64,000 nt of DNA. Source: Gossypium raimondii. Lineage: Eukaryota > Streptophyta > Magnoliopsida > Malvales > Malvaceae. The notes under the pieces were generated by a model, which saw only the letters and a program-made list of their open reading frames with translations, made no database searches and was not told where the DNA came from. The translations under genes and the position numbers were made by a program. The stretch's first letter is position 1; every line of letters starts with the position of its first letter. The stretch is taken from positions 7,688,001-7,752,000 of the forward strand of contig NC_068567.1 in NCBI RefSeq assembly GCF_025698545.1, in the 5' to 3' direction. Shown piece by piece: positions 61,501-64,000 of this stretch.

Positions 61501-64000
61501 TGTCACACCCTAAAATTGGGCCTGGTAGTTTTGAGGGTAATTTAGGGATTTTATCTCAAAATGTGTTTGGAAATTCAAAGCATGGTAAAACAGAAATATA
61601 TTCGACTATGGCTTTTTGGTAGTTAAATCAATTTTTGAAAATAATGTAGAAAAGACCTCAAATTTTAAAAGAGGACTATTTTGTAAAAATGATTAAATTA
61701 AGAGTAGTTTTTTTAAAAATGTACTAAGTTTTAAATCAGCCCAATTATTCCTCGGTTTTCACCCTATTTTGACAATTAAAAAAAGAGAGCATTCTTACCT
61801 ATTTGTGCCGTCCTTTGAAACCCCAAACCTTAATAATCTATTTTGATCTTCCAAACTCTAAACCTTTTGATTTCTATCAAATCCCAAACACCAAATCCCT
61901 TCCAAATTCAAAGAGAAACACCAAAAAACACCATTGATGTTACCGTTGTTCAAATTTGTGGGTTTTTCAAATTTTCAATAAAATGTCAGTTTTTCTCCCA
62001 TTGAAGGTAATGATTCATTTTCTTATTAGTTTTTGATGATATCTAGCCTTTTAAATTGAGTTTATTTTATCTATTTAATTGATAATTTTGAATAAATGCC
62101 AAAATTTGGGTCATTAATGGTGAAATTCGGGATTTTGAATGAAAACAATGTTTCAAAGTATTTTTCAACTTGTTTTGATATGATTAGAAGGTTTCTAAAC
62201 TTTCCCTAAAGTTTCATTAAATCATTCTAAGGTTTTATTGAGTTGTCGTGAAAATTGCCATTATGTGTCGAAATTTTGACTGTGTAGTTTTGTGTAGTTT
62301 GAAGGTTGAGAATTATTCTTAGATATATAATTAGAAGATAGGAATCAATTTTATGCAATGGGAACGAGTAGGAGTAGTGGTTTTTATGTTTCGGCTAAGC
62401 TAGTCAAAATTTTAGTTTCAGGAGGATCTAGCTTAGGCTTGCGTTTTTGGTTGCCTTAGGTGAGTTTGTGGCTAAATATTAATTATATTTATTGTGTGGT
62501 TAATTATAGAACTGGTGGAGCCTTGGATGAGCAAGGCAAAAGGAAAAGAAAAGCTAGTTTAGGCTTTCGGAAACTACACGAAAGCGCGAACGGAGAGTGT
62601 TTGGTATCGTTGCTTGTAGACACGATTCATAGTGTTAAATGGAAGCTTAGGAGCAACCTAAACCCCTATCATAAGTTCCTAGTGTAAGCTTTCTTATTCC
62701 TCTCATTACTTTTGTTTGATATGTGATTATGCGAAGTGGATTGTGTATTATGATGTGTAAATATGATATGAGATATATGTTTGAGATGGCTAATGTGGAA
62801 TATGGTAATTGTGGGCATGTTAAACTTGCCGAATGACTGTGATGATGTTGTGTTAATGATGTAAATGTGTAGTGAAAGAGTGCAGAAAACAGTAAGAAAA
62901 TGTGTGCTTTAATTGTAGATATTTTAGCCTTGTGACCTTTTGAGACCGTTGGATATAGTTAGCATGCCATAGTATTGTGAGTACTCACTCATGTGTTGTG
63001 AATTTCGGGCATTGAGGCCAGGACAGCTTGAAGAGATAAGGGAATATGAGCTAAGCTCCATTCACTGAGTTATGTTGGTATGTTGGAGAGTGTTAGCTAA
63101 ATGCTACACTTTTGGGATATGTTTAACTCATCGAGTCATTGGTGTGTTGGAGATCCATGTATCCAATATATGGTACTAGAGCACACTTTTATATTTCATA
63201 GCCTCAAGTGCCAATTTATCATTAAATGTGACATTATAAATGTGATGTATGCTTAAGTTTGTGCTTAATAAACTAGTTGAGTTGGTAAGAATTGAATGAA
63301 TATTTTAGCATGTCATCATATTAAATTGTGTATGTAATTGTGCTTTGGTCATTTTCATTTAACGTGTGAATTCTTGTTTATTTGGTGGTTACTCTAATCA
63401 TTCACTAAGCTTGCTTAAGCTCACACACTCTTCTCTAAACCTTTGCAAATAGTTTGTGTTATCGGTGTGGGTGGTGCAAAAATTCCAAGGGAGTGATCCA
63501 AGTTAGACTTAGTAATTGAGTAGGTGAATTTATAGCTATTATTTTGAACTGTGGGAATAAGGCAGTATGGTAGATTTGTTGATTGATTTTTGCCATGATG
63601 TTTTTGCTAGATGTTTGATTTTATAACTCATAGAATTCATGGGCGTTTGCTATTAGTTTGTTGGTTTGCTTGGCTTAAATATTTGATGATGCATTGAACT
63701 ACAAATATGGACATTTTGTTGATGAATATTGAGGTTTTATAAACTTGTTGAGGTGGTATATGTCTAATTGTGTTGAATGCCCTGTTTTGGTGTTGTTTTT
63801 GCTATTTTGTGTAGATGTATCAATAATCGGGTATTTAGTATTGATACCTCCATGTTGAAATGAATGTATAGGAAGTTAGGAGCTTAGTTTGGTATCGATA
63901 CCCTTTTTCGAGTATCAATACTCGAGGTGAAAATATAGATACTTTTTGAATTGTATCGATAAATTTTTTGGGTTTTAAATTTTGCTGAGAAACAAAATAC
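61501..64000 (+). mobile_element. Start of a long LTR-like element, cut by the window edge
   Basis: A probable LTR start, TGTCACACCCTAAAATTGGG, lies at 61501. The body has features I associate with long cotton gypsy LTRs: a GAGTACTCACTCATGTG block near 62980 and TATCGATACC motifs near 63890. An exon-like segment (62503-62685) with a donor-like GTGAGT at 62460 is notable but not coding in any family I know. The other end and TSD are outside the window. Confidence 0.5.

Overview
This window is nuclear DNA of a dicot plant. It has intron-rich genes with GT-AG splice sites, plant-specific families (SBP-box factor, PTI1-like kinase, NPSN SNARE) and AT-rich intergenic DNA packed with transposable elements. 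The LTR and gag styles (gag with an EGRT(L/T)ELDS-like motif, LTRs running TGTAACAG...GGGTGTTACA, LTRs rich in TATCGATACC) are ones I associate from memory with Gossypium (cotton) or another Malvaceae. That species guess is inference.

Region by region: 1-2,150 holds the 5' half of an SPL1/SPL12-type transcription factor (minus), which runs off the left edge. 3,360-11,330 is repeats: a hAT-type MITE, an older LTR-like repeat, a complete non-autonomous LTR retrotransposon (5,116-9,718, gag-like ORF only, perfect 5-bp TSD) and a truncated element with LTR, primer site and gag start. 13,714-15,734 is a PTI1-like kinase (plus) and 16,801-19,062 a convergent receptor-like kinase (minus). 24,003-24,695 is RNA polymerase III subunit RPC6. 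27,700-27,900 is a frameshifted scrap of a sugar-phosphate-translocator-like gene. 28,367-31,071 is a ten-exon NPSN-type SNARE. The order PTI1-like / receptor kinase / translocator scrap / NPSN recalls Arabidopsis At3g17410-At3g17440 (from memory), so this looks like conserved microsynteny with one member decayed.

32,125-48,995 is the most unusual region, a four-level nest. The outer element is a Mutator-like (MULE) transposon with a 9-bp TSD and long terminal inverted repeats. It carries a broken MuDR-type transposase (plus) and, facing it, a plant mobile domain (PMD) gene (minus). A copia-like solo LTR (5-bp TSD) sits inside it. Inside that LTR is a decayed endogenous plant pararetrovirus of caulimovirid type, truncated at its 5' end and joined to an inverted piece of itself. 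Inside the virus is a hAT-type element (8-bp TSD) containing a 451-nt stretch with no cytosine.

50,686-52,688 is an FCF2-type rRNA-processing factor (minus). Its leader region resembles that of RPC6 28 kb away. 53,198-64,000 is repeats: a second hAT MITE of the same style, a tandem duplication, a 3.4-kb solo LTR with a 41-bp tandem array, and the start of another LTR that runs off the right edge. No tRNA, rRNA, miRNA precursor or CRISPR array was recognised.
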